Source: Betaproteobacteria bacterium
GTDB lineage: Bacteria; Pseudomonadota; Gammaproteobacteria; Burkholderiales; Nitrosomonadaceae
Direction: 5' to 3'
DNA length: 11,260 bases
NCBI GenBank assembly: GCA_022601315.1
Contig: JAHZIU010000103.1
Location: forward strand, 1-11,260
The translations under genes and the position numbers were made by a program. The notes below the pieces were generated by a model, which saw nothing but the letters and a program-made list of their open reading frames with translations, searched no databases and was not told the DNA's origin. Every line of letters begins with the position of its first letter. Position 1 is the stretch's first letter. Shown one piece after another: positions 1 through 8,783 of the stretch.

Positions 1-1
1 A

Positions 2-271
2 TTGCTGGTCCAGGCTTATGAGGCGCTCACCGCTGCAGATAATGAAATTAAAATGCTGCGTGATGAGATCTTACCGGGTGCCAAGGAAACTTTCTCCATG
101 GCAAGCCGGGGATATGAACTAGGAAGATTTGGTTTTTTGGAGTTGCTGGATGCGCAGCGAACATTATTTCAGAATCAAACATTATATCTAAATGCACTAT
201 CAAACTACCAACGTTTGGTAAACGAAATTGAACGATTAACTGCAGAACCTATTGAAAATGCAGTCAATTAA
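2..271 (+). CDS. czcC: CzcC/TolC-family outer membrane efflux protein, 3' end only
   Basis: This is the last 89 or so codons of a gene that enters from outside the window; the TTG at its left edge is not a credible start. The visible part matches the C-terminal end of TolC-like outer membrane channel proteins: a long heptad-rich helix followed by the conserved block YELGRFGFLELLDAQRTL (residues 38-55 of the visible part) and a final helix with NALSNYQRLVNEIERL. In the CzcCBA system this trimeric channel spans the outer membrane and docks with the periplasmic adaptor. It lies 42 nt before the adaptor gene in the same direction, which supports one operon. The TolC-family assignment is secure. 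The name czcC rests on the neighbours rather than on residues visible here, so other outer-membrane factors of heavy-metal pumps (CnrC, NccC, CusC) are possible. Confidence 0.85.
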   Translation: MLVQAYEALTAADNEIKMLRDEILPGAKETFSMASRGYELGRFGFLELLDAQRTLFQNQTLYLNALSNYQRLVNEIERLTAEPIENAVN

Positions 272-313
272 TCTTTGAAATCGTATGAAATCAATGGATT
301 TGAGGGATAGATT

Positions 314-1816
314 GTGAATGAGACCAATTTAAAGCCAATCATTATTACGATTATGGTTGGTTTGTTATTAGGTGGCTTAATTCTTGGTTGGGAAAAGCCT
401 GGTTTATATGATGAGGATAATGGTGAAATATCGAATGTACTTGGTGATGAAGCCGATGAGGAACTGGAAATCGGCCCGAAAGGCGGAAAAATTTTTACTA
501 CAGATGATTTTAGTGTGGAAGTGACTATTTTTGAAGAAGGTGTCGAGCCACAGTTTCGTGTGTATGTTTACGATAGTGACAAGCCGCTACCGCCTGCTGA
601 AGTCAAAATTGCGATTACATTATCGCGTTTAGGCGCGCCAGCGCAGTTGTTTGGTTTTCAAGCACAAGGCGATTATCTATTGGGTGATCATATTGTCGAA
701 GAGCCTCATTCTTTTGACGTAGCAATCGCTGCTGAGTGGCAGGACAGGACCTACCATTGGGGGTACAGCCAGGTTGAGGCACGTATAGAAATGTCTGATG
801 AAGCATTGAAGAGCACTGGCATTGAAATAAAAACCGCTGGCCCGGCCATTATTAAACCAACACTTCAGATGCCGGGTGTTATTGCATTTAACCATCATAA
901 TGTGGTGCGTGTCGTGCCGCGTGCACCTGGTATTGTGATCGAAGTTGAGCGACATTTGGGTCAACAGGTCGAGCAAGGTGAAATATTGGCTGTGATTGAG
1001 AGCCAAATATTGGCTGATATGAGAAGTCAATTTCTTGCCGCTCAAAAACGTTTGGTGCTGGCACGTACTACGTATGCGCGGGAAAAAAAACTCTGGGAAG
1101 AAAAAATTACCGCTAAACAGGATTATCTTGTGGCGCAACAGTTACTAAGTGAAGCGGAAATAACCTTGGATCTTGCTGCGGCGAAATTACGTTCATTTGG
1201 TGAAGATCCACAATCAGTCGGGCAAATTAAGAATATTACGTACTATGAAGTGCGTGCACCGATTTCTGGGCTTGTTATCACTAAAACCATTGCCAGAGGG
1301 CAGGTTATTAAAGAAGACAGTGAGATTTTTACGCTGGCAGATGTTTCAGATATGTATGCCAATTTAACGATTTATCCAAAGGATTTGGGCGTTATAAAGA
1401 TTGGTCAGAAAGCAACTATAAATGCTGCTGCATCAGATCTTGAGGGTGAAGGGGTGGTGTCCTATATCAGCGCACTGATTGATGAACAAACACGTACCGC
1501 AAAAGCACGCGTTACACTTGATAATGAAGACGGGCATTGGCGAGCCGGAATGTTTATAAATGTCGCGTTGATCACTGAAGAAATAGAAGTGCCTGTTGCC
1601 GTTTCGGTTGATGCACTGCAAACATTGTATGACTGGTCGGTGGTTTTTGGGCGTTACGGCGAATATTTTGAAGCACGTCCATTGGAGCTTGGTCGTAGTG
1701 ATGGGAGTATGGTCGAGGTGCTGGATGGGTTTTCGGCTGAGGAGCAATACGCAGCAGGTAATAGTTTTGCCATCAAGGCCGAGCTGGGTAAGGCAGGTGC
1801 ATCACATGATCATTAA
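314..1816 (+). CDS. czcB: CzcB-type periplasmic adaptor (membrane fusion protein) of a heavy-metal RND pump
   Basis: This 500-residue protein is the periplasmic adaptor linking the RND pump to the outer membrane channel. The GTG start at 314 is chosen because a GAGGGA ribosome-binding sequence sits 6-7 nt upstream and the protein opens with a membrane anchor (about residues 7-25, IIITIMVGLLLGGLILGW). Residues 50-165 form the extra N-terminal domain of CzcB-like adaptors (GPKGG, VEVTIFEEGVEP, EEPHSFDV). Then come the barrel-sandwich halves (VVRVVPRAPGIVIEV; VRAPISGLVITKTIARGQ) flanking an alpha-hairpin coiled coil (about 235-295), and then the beta-barrel. The protein ends in SHDH, a possible metal-binding tail. 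The order czcC-czcB-czcA and short gaps indicate one transcript. The metal cannot be fixed from the adaptor alone; CnrB or CusB relatives are alternatives. Confidence 0.92.
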   Translation: MNETNLKPIIITIMVGLLLGGLILGWEKPGLYDEDNGEISNVLGDEADEELEIGPKGGKIFTTDDFSVEVTIFEEGVEPQFRVYVYDSDKPLPPAEVKIAITLSRLGAPAQLFGFQAQGDYLLGDHIVEEPHSFDVAIAAEWQDRTYHWGYSQVEARIEMSDEALKSTGIEIKTAGPAIIKPTLQMPGVIAFNHHNVVRVVPRAPGIVIEVERHLGQQVEQGEILAVIESQILADMRSQFLAAQKRLVLARTTYAREKKLWEEKITAKQDYLVAQQLLSEAEITLDLAAAKLRSFGEDPQSVGQIKNITYYEVRAPISGLVITKTIARGQVIKEDSEIFTLADVSDMYANLTIYPKDLGVIKIGQKATINAAASDLEGEGVVSYISALIDEQTRTAKARVTLDNEDGHWRAGMFINVALITEEIEVPVAVSVDALQTLYDWSVVFGRYGEYFEARPLELGRSDGSMVEVLDGFSAEEQYAAGNSFAIKAELGKAGASHDH

Positions 1817-1877
1817 GATGTGGCGAGTTCATAAATGATTGCCGAAATAAATCAAACATTCACCCAGGAGCCAAGTC

Positions 1878-4800
1878 ATGTTTGAGCGAGTTATACAAAC
1901 AGCTATAAATTATCGTGGTTTGGTTATGGTGGCGGTGCTGGCAATGGCGGCATTAGGGGTGTACAGCTATCAGAATCTTCCCATTGATGCGGTACCAGAC
2001 ATAACCAATGTGCAGGTACAAATCAATACTACGGCGCCTGGGTTTTCGCCACTAGAATCTGAACAGAGGATAACTTTTCCAATTGAAATAATTATGGCTG
2101 GCCTTCCCAATCTTGATTATACCCGATCACTCTCTCGTTATGGTTTGTCGCAGGTTACAGTTGTTTTCAAGGATGGTACTGACATTTATTTTGCTCGTCA
2201 GCTGGTTAGCCAGCGTATTCAAGAAGCAAAAGGTCGTTTGCCCGTTGGTATAGAACCCAAAATGGGACCGATCTCTACGGGTCTGGGCGAAATTTTTATG
2301 TGGACGGTTGATGCGGTAGATGGCGCCAAGAAACCGGATGGCACAGCTTTTAATCCAACCGATTTACGTGAAATCCAAGACTGGATCATTAGGCCGCAGC
2401 TGCTTACTGTAAAAGGAGTTACAGAAGTAAATTCGGTCGGAGGGTATGTTAAGCAATTTCATGTGACACCTTATCCCGAGAAACTGATTGCGTTTGGTTT
2501 GACGCTACAAGATGTTACCACTGCTTTGGAGCGTAATAATCTCAACGTGGGTGCCGGTTATATCGAAAAAAGTGGCGAACAGTATCTGGTCCGCTTGCCT
2601 GGACAAATCGTTAACCTGGATGAAATTGGGAATGTCTTTCTTGGTTCGCGGCAGGGTGTGCCCATACGCATTAAAGATGTAGCAGACATACTGATAGGTA
2701 AGGAATTGCGTACCGGTGCCGCTACACAAAACGGCAAGGAAGTGGTACTGGGTACCGCGCATATGCTGATGGGAGAAAACAGTCGCACTGTTTCGCAGGC
2801 CGCGTCTGAAAAACTGGCGGAGATTAATCGCAGCCTGCCTGAAGGTGTCATTGCAACCCCTGTCTATAATCGTACCACCCTTGTAGACAAAACTATTCGC
2901 ACTGTCGTTAATAACTTAACGGAGGGCGCGCTCCTGGTAATTGTGGTGCTATTCTTGGCGCTCGGTAATCTACGTGCGGCGCTAATTACTGCGCTTGTTA
3001 TTCCGTTGTCGATGCTTTTCACTTTCAGCGGTATGGTGTCTAACCAGGTTAGTGCTAACCTGCTAAGTCTGGGAGCGCTCGATTTTGGTATCATCGTTGA
3101 TGGTGCTGTCATCATTGTCGAAAACTGTATTCGGCGTTTGTCTCATGAGCAGGGACGGTTGGGCCGGGAATTAACCCGTAACGAGCGCTTTGTAGTGGTT
3201 TTTGAAGCATCCAAGGAAGTGCGACGACCGTTGCTCTTTGGACAGCTTATTATCATGGTGGTTTATGTGCCCGTCTTTGCGTTGTCCGGAGTGGAAGCAA
3301 AAATGTTCCATCCCATGGCTTTCACGGTTTTGTTTGCTTTGCTAGGAGCGCTCATTCTTTCCGTGACATTTGTTCCGGCAGCGGTCGCTCTTTTTCTCTC
3401 TGGAAAAGTGACTGAAAAAGAAGGTGGGGCGTTGCTATGGGTAAAGAACGTCTATTCACTATCGTTGGATATTGCAATGCGTAATAAGGGATTGACCGTT
3501 ACGCTTGCTGTGGTCATTGTTGTGCTGTCCGGCTTGTTGTTAACGCGCATGGGCAGTGAATTTGTTCCTAGTCTCGACGAGGAGGATATTGCGCTTCATG
3601 CAATTCGTATTCCGGGCACCAGCCTGAGTACTGCTATTGAGATGCAAAATGAACTGGAGAAAACTCTCAAAGCTTTTCCCGAAGTAAAACGGGTTTTTGC
3701 TAAGATCGGAACCGCTGAGATTGCTACTGATCCGATGCCGCCGAGCGTTGCCGACATCTTCATCATTCTCAAACCTAAGTCGGAATGGCCGGAGTCGCGA
3801 GGCAGCAAGGCAGAACTGATAGCCGCAATGGAGCAGGCGGTATGGAAGGTTCCGGGCAACAACTATGAGTTTACCCAGCCGATACAGATGCGTTTTAATG
3901 AGTTGATATCGGGTGTTCGGGCGGATGTTGCGGTAAAGGTATTTGGCGACAACATGGATACCCTGTTCGAAGTAGGTGAGCAGATTGAAGCAATTCTTCA
4001 AACCGTCCCCGGTGCTGCGGATGTAAGAGTAGAACAGATTACTGGCCTGCCTGTGCTTTCCATTCAAATGAATCGTGCCCAGATGGCGCGTTACGGTTTG
4101 AACGTAGCAGATGTGCAGGATGCTGTTACCATTTCTGTCGGTGGAAGGAGCACTGGTATTATTTATGAGGGTGACCGCCGTTTTGAATTGCAGGTGCGGC
4201 TGCCGGAGCAGGTGCGCGGCGATATCGAAGAGCTGAAACGTTTACCGATTGCTCTCCCTGCTCGGAATATTGGTGGAGATGCAAACGCAAACGCTCTTCA
4301 ACCTGGCTTGCCTTTTTATGTTGCCTTAGGTGAAGTGGCCGAGTTTGAAATCGTTCAGGGTCCCAATCAGATAAGCCGCGAAAACAGCAAGCGCCGAGTG
4401 GTGGTCACCGCAAACGTACGTGGTCGGGATATGGGTTCGTTCGTCAGTGATGCGGAAGCACTTATTGCAGAGAGAGTACGAATTCCCCCCGGATACTGGA
4501 CGACATGGGGAGGTCAATTCGAACAGATGATTTCCGCTAAACAGCGCCTTCTGATAGTGATTCCACTTGCTTTGGGTATGGTCTTTCTTTTGATGTACAC
4601 CATGCTTGGAAATTTTCGCGATAGCATGCTGGTGTTTACTGCAGTTCCGCTAGCTGTTACTGGTGGGATTTTGGCCCTGTGGTTACGTGATATTCCCTTA
4701 TCTGTTTCCGCCGGGGTGGGTTTCGTTGCCATGTCTGGGGTGGCAGTATTGGATGGTCTGGTGTTGATACAGTTTATCCGTAATCTGCGAGAAAAAGGGA

Positions 4801-5070
4801 TGCCTTTGAACGATGCGGTTCGAGCTGGATCGCTTCTTAGACTGCGTCCGGTTCTGATAACAACCTGGGTGGAAACCCTCGGTTTTTTGCCAATGGCACT
4901 TAGTACCAGTACCGGTGCAGAGGTGCAGCGCACACTGGCAACAGTAATGGTCGGCAGCACTCTTTCTCAATCGCTGTTGACACTGCTGGTTTTGCCAGTG
5001 CTGTATCAGCTAGTTCATAGTCGAAATGTTTCTGCTGCAGACACGAATGCAGACAAAATTGCATTAAAAT

Positions 5071-5072
<2 letters not shown>
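1878..5072 (+). CDS. czcA: CzcA-type heavy-metal efflux RND transporter (inner membrane pump)
   Basis: This 1064-residue protein is full length for the heavy-metal efflux branch of the RND superfamily, which uses proton influx to expel cations through a tripartite complex. The ATG at 1878 follows AGGAG at 1866-1870. The N-terminus has TM1 and the family signature LPIDAVPDITNVQVQI. TM4 holds DFGIIVDGAVIIVEN, placing D402, D408 and E415 at the same numbers as the proton/cation-relay residues reported for Cupriavidus CzcA. This signature is typical of pumps for divalent ions (Zn, Co, Cd, perhaps Ni) rather than Cu/Ag pumps. Two large periplasmic loops follow TM1 and TM7. The last membrane segments contain unusual residues (LITTWVETLGFLPMALS) where most relatives have [17 protein letters not shown], and the tail is short. 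It lies 61 nt behind czcB. A decayed czcA-type copy starts at its stop codon. The exact substrate remains inferred. Confidence 0.95.
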
Positions 5073-5567
<495 letters not shown>

Positions 5568-5942
5568 CCTTCTAATAAAAACGGGCATAGTCAAGAAAAA
5601 TTATTGTGACTTTATTTATGGATGATTATTGGCGAGTAGTTGTCTTAACTAGTAAAATAGTTGGAAGTTCTGAATCTCAAAATTTTGGTACAATATAGTA
5701 AGAGAATAGCAATTTTCATAAATACATTAAGATAGTTGTCGAAATTATTTACACTTTAAAATTAGAACTTTAATTGAAAAAAAATCAAAACTGGAACTTA
5801 TTGAATTAAGAATATGTTTTTTGATATGGCATGAATGTTGCTTTAATAAATAGCAGTAGTAAATAGAGCAGTCTGTTGATGCTTAAACTAGAGTGCCTCT
5901 GTTTACATAAGCCTATGATGCATTAACCGAGACTAATTAAAA
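5568..5942. other. AT-rich intergenic region between the czc remnant and the Tat/HprK-type cassette
   Basis: This 375-nt stretch contains no credible reading frame on either strand. It marks a change from the more GC-rich efflux genes to a distinctly AT-rich cassette. It holds a small palindrome, CAAAATTTTG (5678-5687), and a strong -24/-12 promoter match at 5827-5842. No stem-loop plus T-run terminator was found behind the czc remnant, so read-through into the cassette cannot be excluded. The part upstream of the promoter could hold activator sites for a sigma-54 enhancer-binding protein, but no repeated operator was recognised. Confidence 0.6.
5827..5842 (+). promoter_or_regulatory. Sigma-54 (RpoN) -24/-12 promoter
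   Basis: The sequence TGGCAT-GAATG-TTGCT matches the consensus TGGCAC-N5-TTGC(A/T) at all but one position. The invariant GG (5828-5829) and GC (5840-5841) are separated by exactly 10 nt. Transcription would start near 5853, giving a leader of about 90 nt before the ATG at 5943. A sigma-54 promoter implies that an AAA+ enhancer-binding activator controls the cassette. In exosortase/PEP-CTERM bacteria the PrsK/PrsR pair is known to act through sigma-54, but a link to that regulon is inference. No competing well-spaced sigma-70 promoter was recognised close to the gene. Confidence 0.7.
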
Positions 5943-6383
5943 ATGACTGATAAGAAAGAGCATAAACAAGCGCAAATAGAGCAGCAACTGGCGTTGAAAG
6001 CTTCAGAGGACAGTTTATCTAAAAATAAAAGAAGGCGACTACTGAAGGGAGCGGTTGCGCTGCCTGTCATTATGACGTTACACAGTGGTGCTGCACTGGC
6101 TCGCACCAGCAATATGATTGGTGATGCTCCAGCTGTAGATGCACAAGTTGACATGGAAGGACGGTTGCTTTGTGCTCATCCTGACCCTACACAGCCTCAA
6201 ATTGCAGGTGGACCATATGATCTGGGGATGATGCCATCAGGGCATTATGAAAAGCAAATAGATGGCAATGGACCCATTTCTCTTGATAATCAAGCGATTA
6301 ATTGTCGGGCTGGTGGTGGCGTCGTGATTTCAGGTGTTGCATATACTTCTATCATGAGTAGAAGTGGCTTTAATATAATGTAA
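5943..6383 (+). CDS. Small Tat-signal protein, candidate substrate of the downstream modification genes
   Basis: This 146-residue protein has no family I can name. Residues 1-28 are hydrophilic, charged and probably helical (rich in K, E and Q). They precede a twin-arginine motif, KRRRLLK (29-35), where RR at 30-31 plus R-L-L-K fits the RRxFLK pattern. A hydrophobic core (37-50) follows, with a likely AxA cleavage site after A53 (SGAALA|RT). The mature part of about 93 residues has two cysteines (C77, C121), is rich in G, P and D, and ends SRSGFNIM. The start is fixed by the need to include the signal; its ribosome-binding site is weak. It lies behind the sigma-54 promoter and 50 nt before a PqqD-like gene. 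The 28-residue extension before the signal could be a leader read by that RRE-like protein; this is inference. A structural or surface protein merely co-regulated with the cassette is the alternative. Confidence 0.8.
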   Translation: MTDKKEHKQAQIEQQLALKASEDSLSKNKRRRLLKGAVALPVIMTLHSGAALARTSNMIGDAPAVDAQVDMEGRLLCAHPDPTQPQIAGGPYDLGMMPSGHYEKQIDGNGPISLDNQAINCRAGGGVVISGVAYTSIMSRSGFNIM

Positions 6384-6433
6384 TATCTAAGAAACCATCA
6401 ACTTTCATTGTAATTACTATTCTCAATTGACTT

Positions 6434-6721
6434 ATGTTTTCCTCAATACGATGGCAAACTGTCAATTTCTCTTCATTAAGAATTGAGGAATGGGATGGAG
6501 AATATACTATGTTCCAGCCTGAGGCGGGAAAAACTCATCTTCTGAATCGGATGAGTATAAAAATTATTACATATCTCAGTCAAGCGCCCGCATCAACTGA
6601 TGAAATCTGTCACACGCTTGCTGTAAAATTTCAGCTAACGTCTGATGCAGCTTTCTTACGTAATATTGATAATACACTTCACCATTTTGATGCGTTGGGT
6701 CTCATTAAAAAAGTAAAATAG
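6434..6721 (+). CDS. PqqD-like (RRE-type) peptide chaperone of the HprK-related kinase A system
   Basis: This is a 95-residue protein with the PqqD/RRE fold pattern: N-terminal beta strands around W7 and EEWDGEYTMF (18-27), the motif GKTHLLNRM (32-40), then a winged-helix-like part (TDEICHTLAVKF, 55-66) and a final helix ending HFDALGLIKK (84-93). The (G)xTHLL segment and the DALGLI ending are, from memory, typical of the small PqqD relatives always found beside HprK-related kinase A. PqqD itself and other RiPP recognition elements bind leader peptides and present them to modifying enzymes, so a role in binding the upstream small protein is plausible but unproven. The start lacks a clear Shine-Dalgarno sequence, suggesting modest initiation or coupling. 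The stop codon overlaps the AGGAG of the following kinase gene. Confidence 0.82.
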   Translation: MFSSIRWQTVNFSSLRIEEWDGEYTMFQPEAGKTHLLNRMSIKIITYLSQAPASTDEICHTLAVKFQLTSDAAFLRNIDNTLHHFDALGLIKKVK

Positions 6722-6732
6722 GAGTAGTCAGC

Positions 6733-7641
6733 ATGATAGTGGGTCAAATTCCACTTCGAGAATTTAGCATGCTGATTTCAAATCAAGGACTTAGAGTAGT
6801 TATAGGGCCTTTCAATGTTTGTATTATCACAACCTATCAGCCATTAATCGTTCAGCTCCATAAGCTTTATAAAAATTATGAACTTGCGCAGGATGAAATC
6901 GCAGAATTTCATGTGCGAATTGTGGCAACAAGACCAATAAGAAAGCCGCTATCTGTATATGTTCGTTTTTTACTAGATGGCCAATCTCCATTTGCAGATT
7001 TTCCTGAAGAGCAGGCACTTGCAGTGCTGGAATGGGGAATTAATCTTGCGATTGCAATACGTGTTAATAACCTTATGTTGCTTCATTCTGCGGTGCTTGA
7101 AAGAAATGGACATGTACTATTGTTTCCCGCCTGGCCTGGTAGTGGAAAAACAACACTGAGCACGGTTTTATGTCACCGTGGATTCCGCTTATTTTCAGAC
7201 GAGTTTGGCTTAATGGATCCACAAGCAGGTGTTTTTTTTCCTATTCCAAGACTGATGCCACTCAAAAATGAATCTATTAATGTTGTTAAAAATTATTTGC
7301 CTGAAGCAATCTTTGGACAAGAAATACCTAACACACAGAAAGGTACAGTAGCACATGTTAGGCCACCCGAAGAAAGCATGCGACGTGCACAAGAAAGTGC
7401 AAAAGCAAAATGGATAATTTTTCCAAAATGGATAGCAAATTCTAAACTGGATTTATTGTCTTTACCTGACTCTGAGGCCTTTATGCTGTTGGCAAGCAAT
7501 TCATTTAATTACGAAATACTTGGAGAAACGGGGTTTCAGGCGGTGACTAGCCTGATAAAAACTTGCATATGCTATAAATTAGTGTATTCAGAGTTTGATG
7601 ATGTTCTTGCAGCAATTCAAACATTAACCGATGATATATAA
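6733..7641 (+). CDS. HprK-related P-loop kinase (HprK-related kinase A type)
   Basis: This 302-residue protein resembles the catalytic half of HPr kinase/phosphorylase. After a divergent N-terminal 110 residues comes the block LLHSAVLERNG (116-126), a Walker A loop AWPGSGKT (133-140; K139, T140) and FSDEFG (154-159). D156-E157 there stand where HprK has its paired acidic residues. KGTVAHVRPP (203-212) is a further motif I associate with this subgroup. True HprK phosphorylates a serine of HPr, but no HPr or PTS gene is near. HprK-like kinases can also modify peptides, as in lasso clusters where they phosphorylate a C-terminal serine. The ATG has AGGAG (6720-6724) at ideal spacing, and the 3' end overlaps the next gene by 11 nt, pointing to translational coupling. 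ATP-dependent phosphorylation of the small Tat protein is the favoured but untested idea. Confidence 0.87.
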   Translation: MIVGQIPLREFSMLISNQGLRVVIGPFNVCIITTYQPLIVQLHKLYKNYELAQDEIAEFHVRIVATRPIRKPLSVYVRFLLDGQSPFADFPEEQALAVLEWGINLAIAIRVNNLMLLHSAVLERNGHVLLFPAWPGSGKTTLSTVLCHRGFRLFSDEFGLMDPQAGVFFPIPRLMPLKNESINVVKNYLPEAIFGQEIPNTQKGTVAHVRPPEESMRRAQESAKAKWIIFPKWIANSKLDLLSLPDSEAFMLLASNSFNYEILGETGFQAVTSLIKTCICYKLVYSEFDDVLAAIQTLTDDI

Positions 7642-8749
7642 AGAACCAGACCATCAACAATTGCTTGTGCAAGCTTTGATAAATCCAGATTGCTTGATTG
7701 TTTATACTAATACTGACTGGGAATTACTGATAAGACTAGCTAGACGTGTAAAGTTATTGGGTCGTTTAGCAATGATGTTGAAGCAAAGGAGTTTGTTGGA
7801 AAAAATTCCACAAAGAGCCGCATACCAACTGAGATCAAGCCTTATCCAGGCAAAAAGACTCCAGCAACTGAGTCATTGGGAGTTAGACAGAGTGTTGTGG
7901 GCGCTACAAGTTATTGATGTTCCAATTGTTGTCTTGAAAGGTGTTGCCTATTCATTGGCGGGATTACCCGAGTCAAATGGGCGAGTTTACGCCGATCTGG
8001 ATTTTCTGGTACCAGAAAATGAATTGGGGAATGTGGAAACCATACTAACCAGTAAAGGTTGGCAATTTCAGAAGCTTTCAGCTTATGATGAGTATTACTA
8101 TCGTGTTTGGAGTCATGAAATACCACCACTTATTCATTGTGAAAGAGAAACTGAAGTTGATATCCATCACACCATCGCACCATTAACCAGTCGATTGAAA
8201 ATTAATACGGATTTGCTCTTTAAGGAAGCAATTACAGTGAATAATGATTCTGAATTAAAAATACTTAGTCCGGCTGATATGGTTACTCATTGCGCGGTCA
8301 ATTTGTTCCAAAATAATGAGCTGACAGATGATTTGCGGGATTTATTGGATTTTCACGATTTGTTGTTATTTTTTAGTGCTAAAGAAGAGAAATTTTTGGA
8401 AAAACTAACAGCGCGAGCAAATCAACTGCGCTTAAGTTATATCCTTTTTTATGCGATGTACTTTAGCAATCATATTTTTAAAACCAAGATTCCAGACTAT
8501 GTATTCAATGGTCTTGATAAAAAGCCTGGAAAAATAAAATTGTGGATCATGCATCGGACCGTTCCGCTGGCTTTGTTTCCTCAGAATCCAGACAAACAAT
8601 CAAAGATTGTTTTCATGGCTCGAACTTTAATGTACTTACGTAGCCACTGGATACGCATGCCACTTTACCTATTAATACCACATTTGGCCTATAAAACGTT
8701 TTTAGCAGTATTCCCAAAGAAGACAGCAGGCGTATCAAGTAATAAATAG
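7631..8749 (+). CDS. Nucleotidyltransferase family protein (NTP_transf_5-like)
   Basis: This 372-residue protein carries the marks of the NTP_transf_5 branch of the polymerase-beta nucleotidyltransferase fold: IVVLKGVAYSLAGLP (from V101-L102-K103-G104), then YADLDFLV with the metal-binding pair D122 and D124, and further on EVDIHH with D177 and H179 as the third acidic site. SPADMVTHCAVNLF in the middle is also typical of the family. The C-terminal 60 residues are basic and hydrophobic (HWIRMPLYLLIPHLAYKTF) and may touch the membrane. Members would transfer a nucleotide or related group to an unknown acceptor; relatives occur in lasso-peptide clusters as tailoring enzymes. The ATG overlaps the kinase stop, so the two proteins are probably made in fixed ratio and act together. 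No terminator was recognised in the 34 nt before the converging gene. Confidence 0.85.
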   Translation: MIYKEPDHQQLLVQALINPDCLIVYTNTDWELLIRLARRVKLLGRLAMMLKQRSLLEKIPQRAAYQLRSSLIQAKRLQQLSHWELDRVLWALQVIDVPIVVLKGVAYSLAGLPESNGRVYADLDFLVPENELGNVETILTSKGWQFQKLSAYDEYYYRVWSHEIPPLIHCERETEVDIHHTIAPLTSRLKINTDLLFKEAITVNNDSELKILSPADMVTHCAVNLFQNNELTDDLRDLLDFHDLLLFFSAKEEKFLEKLTARANQLRLSYILFYAMYFSNHIFKTKIPDYVFNGLDKKPGKIKLWIMHRTVPLALFPQNPDKQSKIVFMARTLMYLRSHWIRMPLYLLIPHLAYKTFLAVFPKKTAGVSSNK

Positions 8750-8783
8750 CAGCTTTGTATTAATGATTATAGTTATATGATAT

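Noticed and set aside
615..1138. Antisense frames opposite czcB, and similar ones opposite czcA and other genes
   Set aside because: They lie wholly inside well-supported genes on the other strand and show no recognisable domains or ribosome sites.
5678..5687. Palindrome CAAAATTTTG as an operator
   Set aside because: It is a single 10-nt AT palindrome with no second copy or flanking symmetry; chance is sufficient.
5661..5694. Sigma-70-like TTGGAA ... TACAAT upstream of the cassette
   Set aside because: The spacer is about 22 nt, too long for a normal promoter, and the region is AT-rich enough for chance hits.
5890..5900. Small hairpin AGAG-TGC-CTCT in the cassette leader
   Set aside because: A four-base-pair stem is too weak to support a riboswitch or attenuator.
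6733..7641. Genuine HPr kinase/phosphorylase (hprK) of the PTS
   Set aside because: There are no PTS or HPr genes nearby, the N-terminal part is divergent, the acidic pair is DE rather than DD, and the neighbours match the HprK-related kinase A context.
5943..8749. A classical lasso-peptide cluster
   Set aside because: RRE, HprK-like kinase and nucleotidyltransferase fit, but there is no asparagine-synthetase-like cyclase, no B2-type protease and no short precursor; the candidate substrate is a 146-residue protein with a Tat signal.
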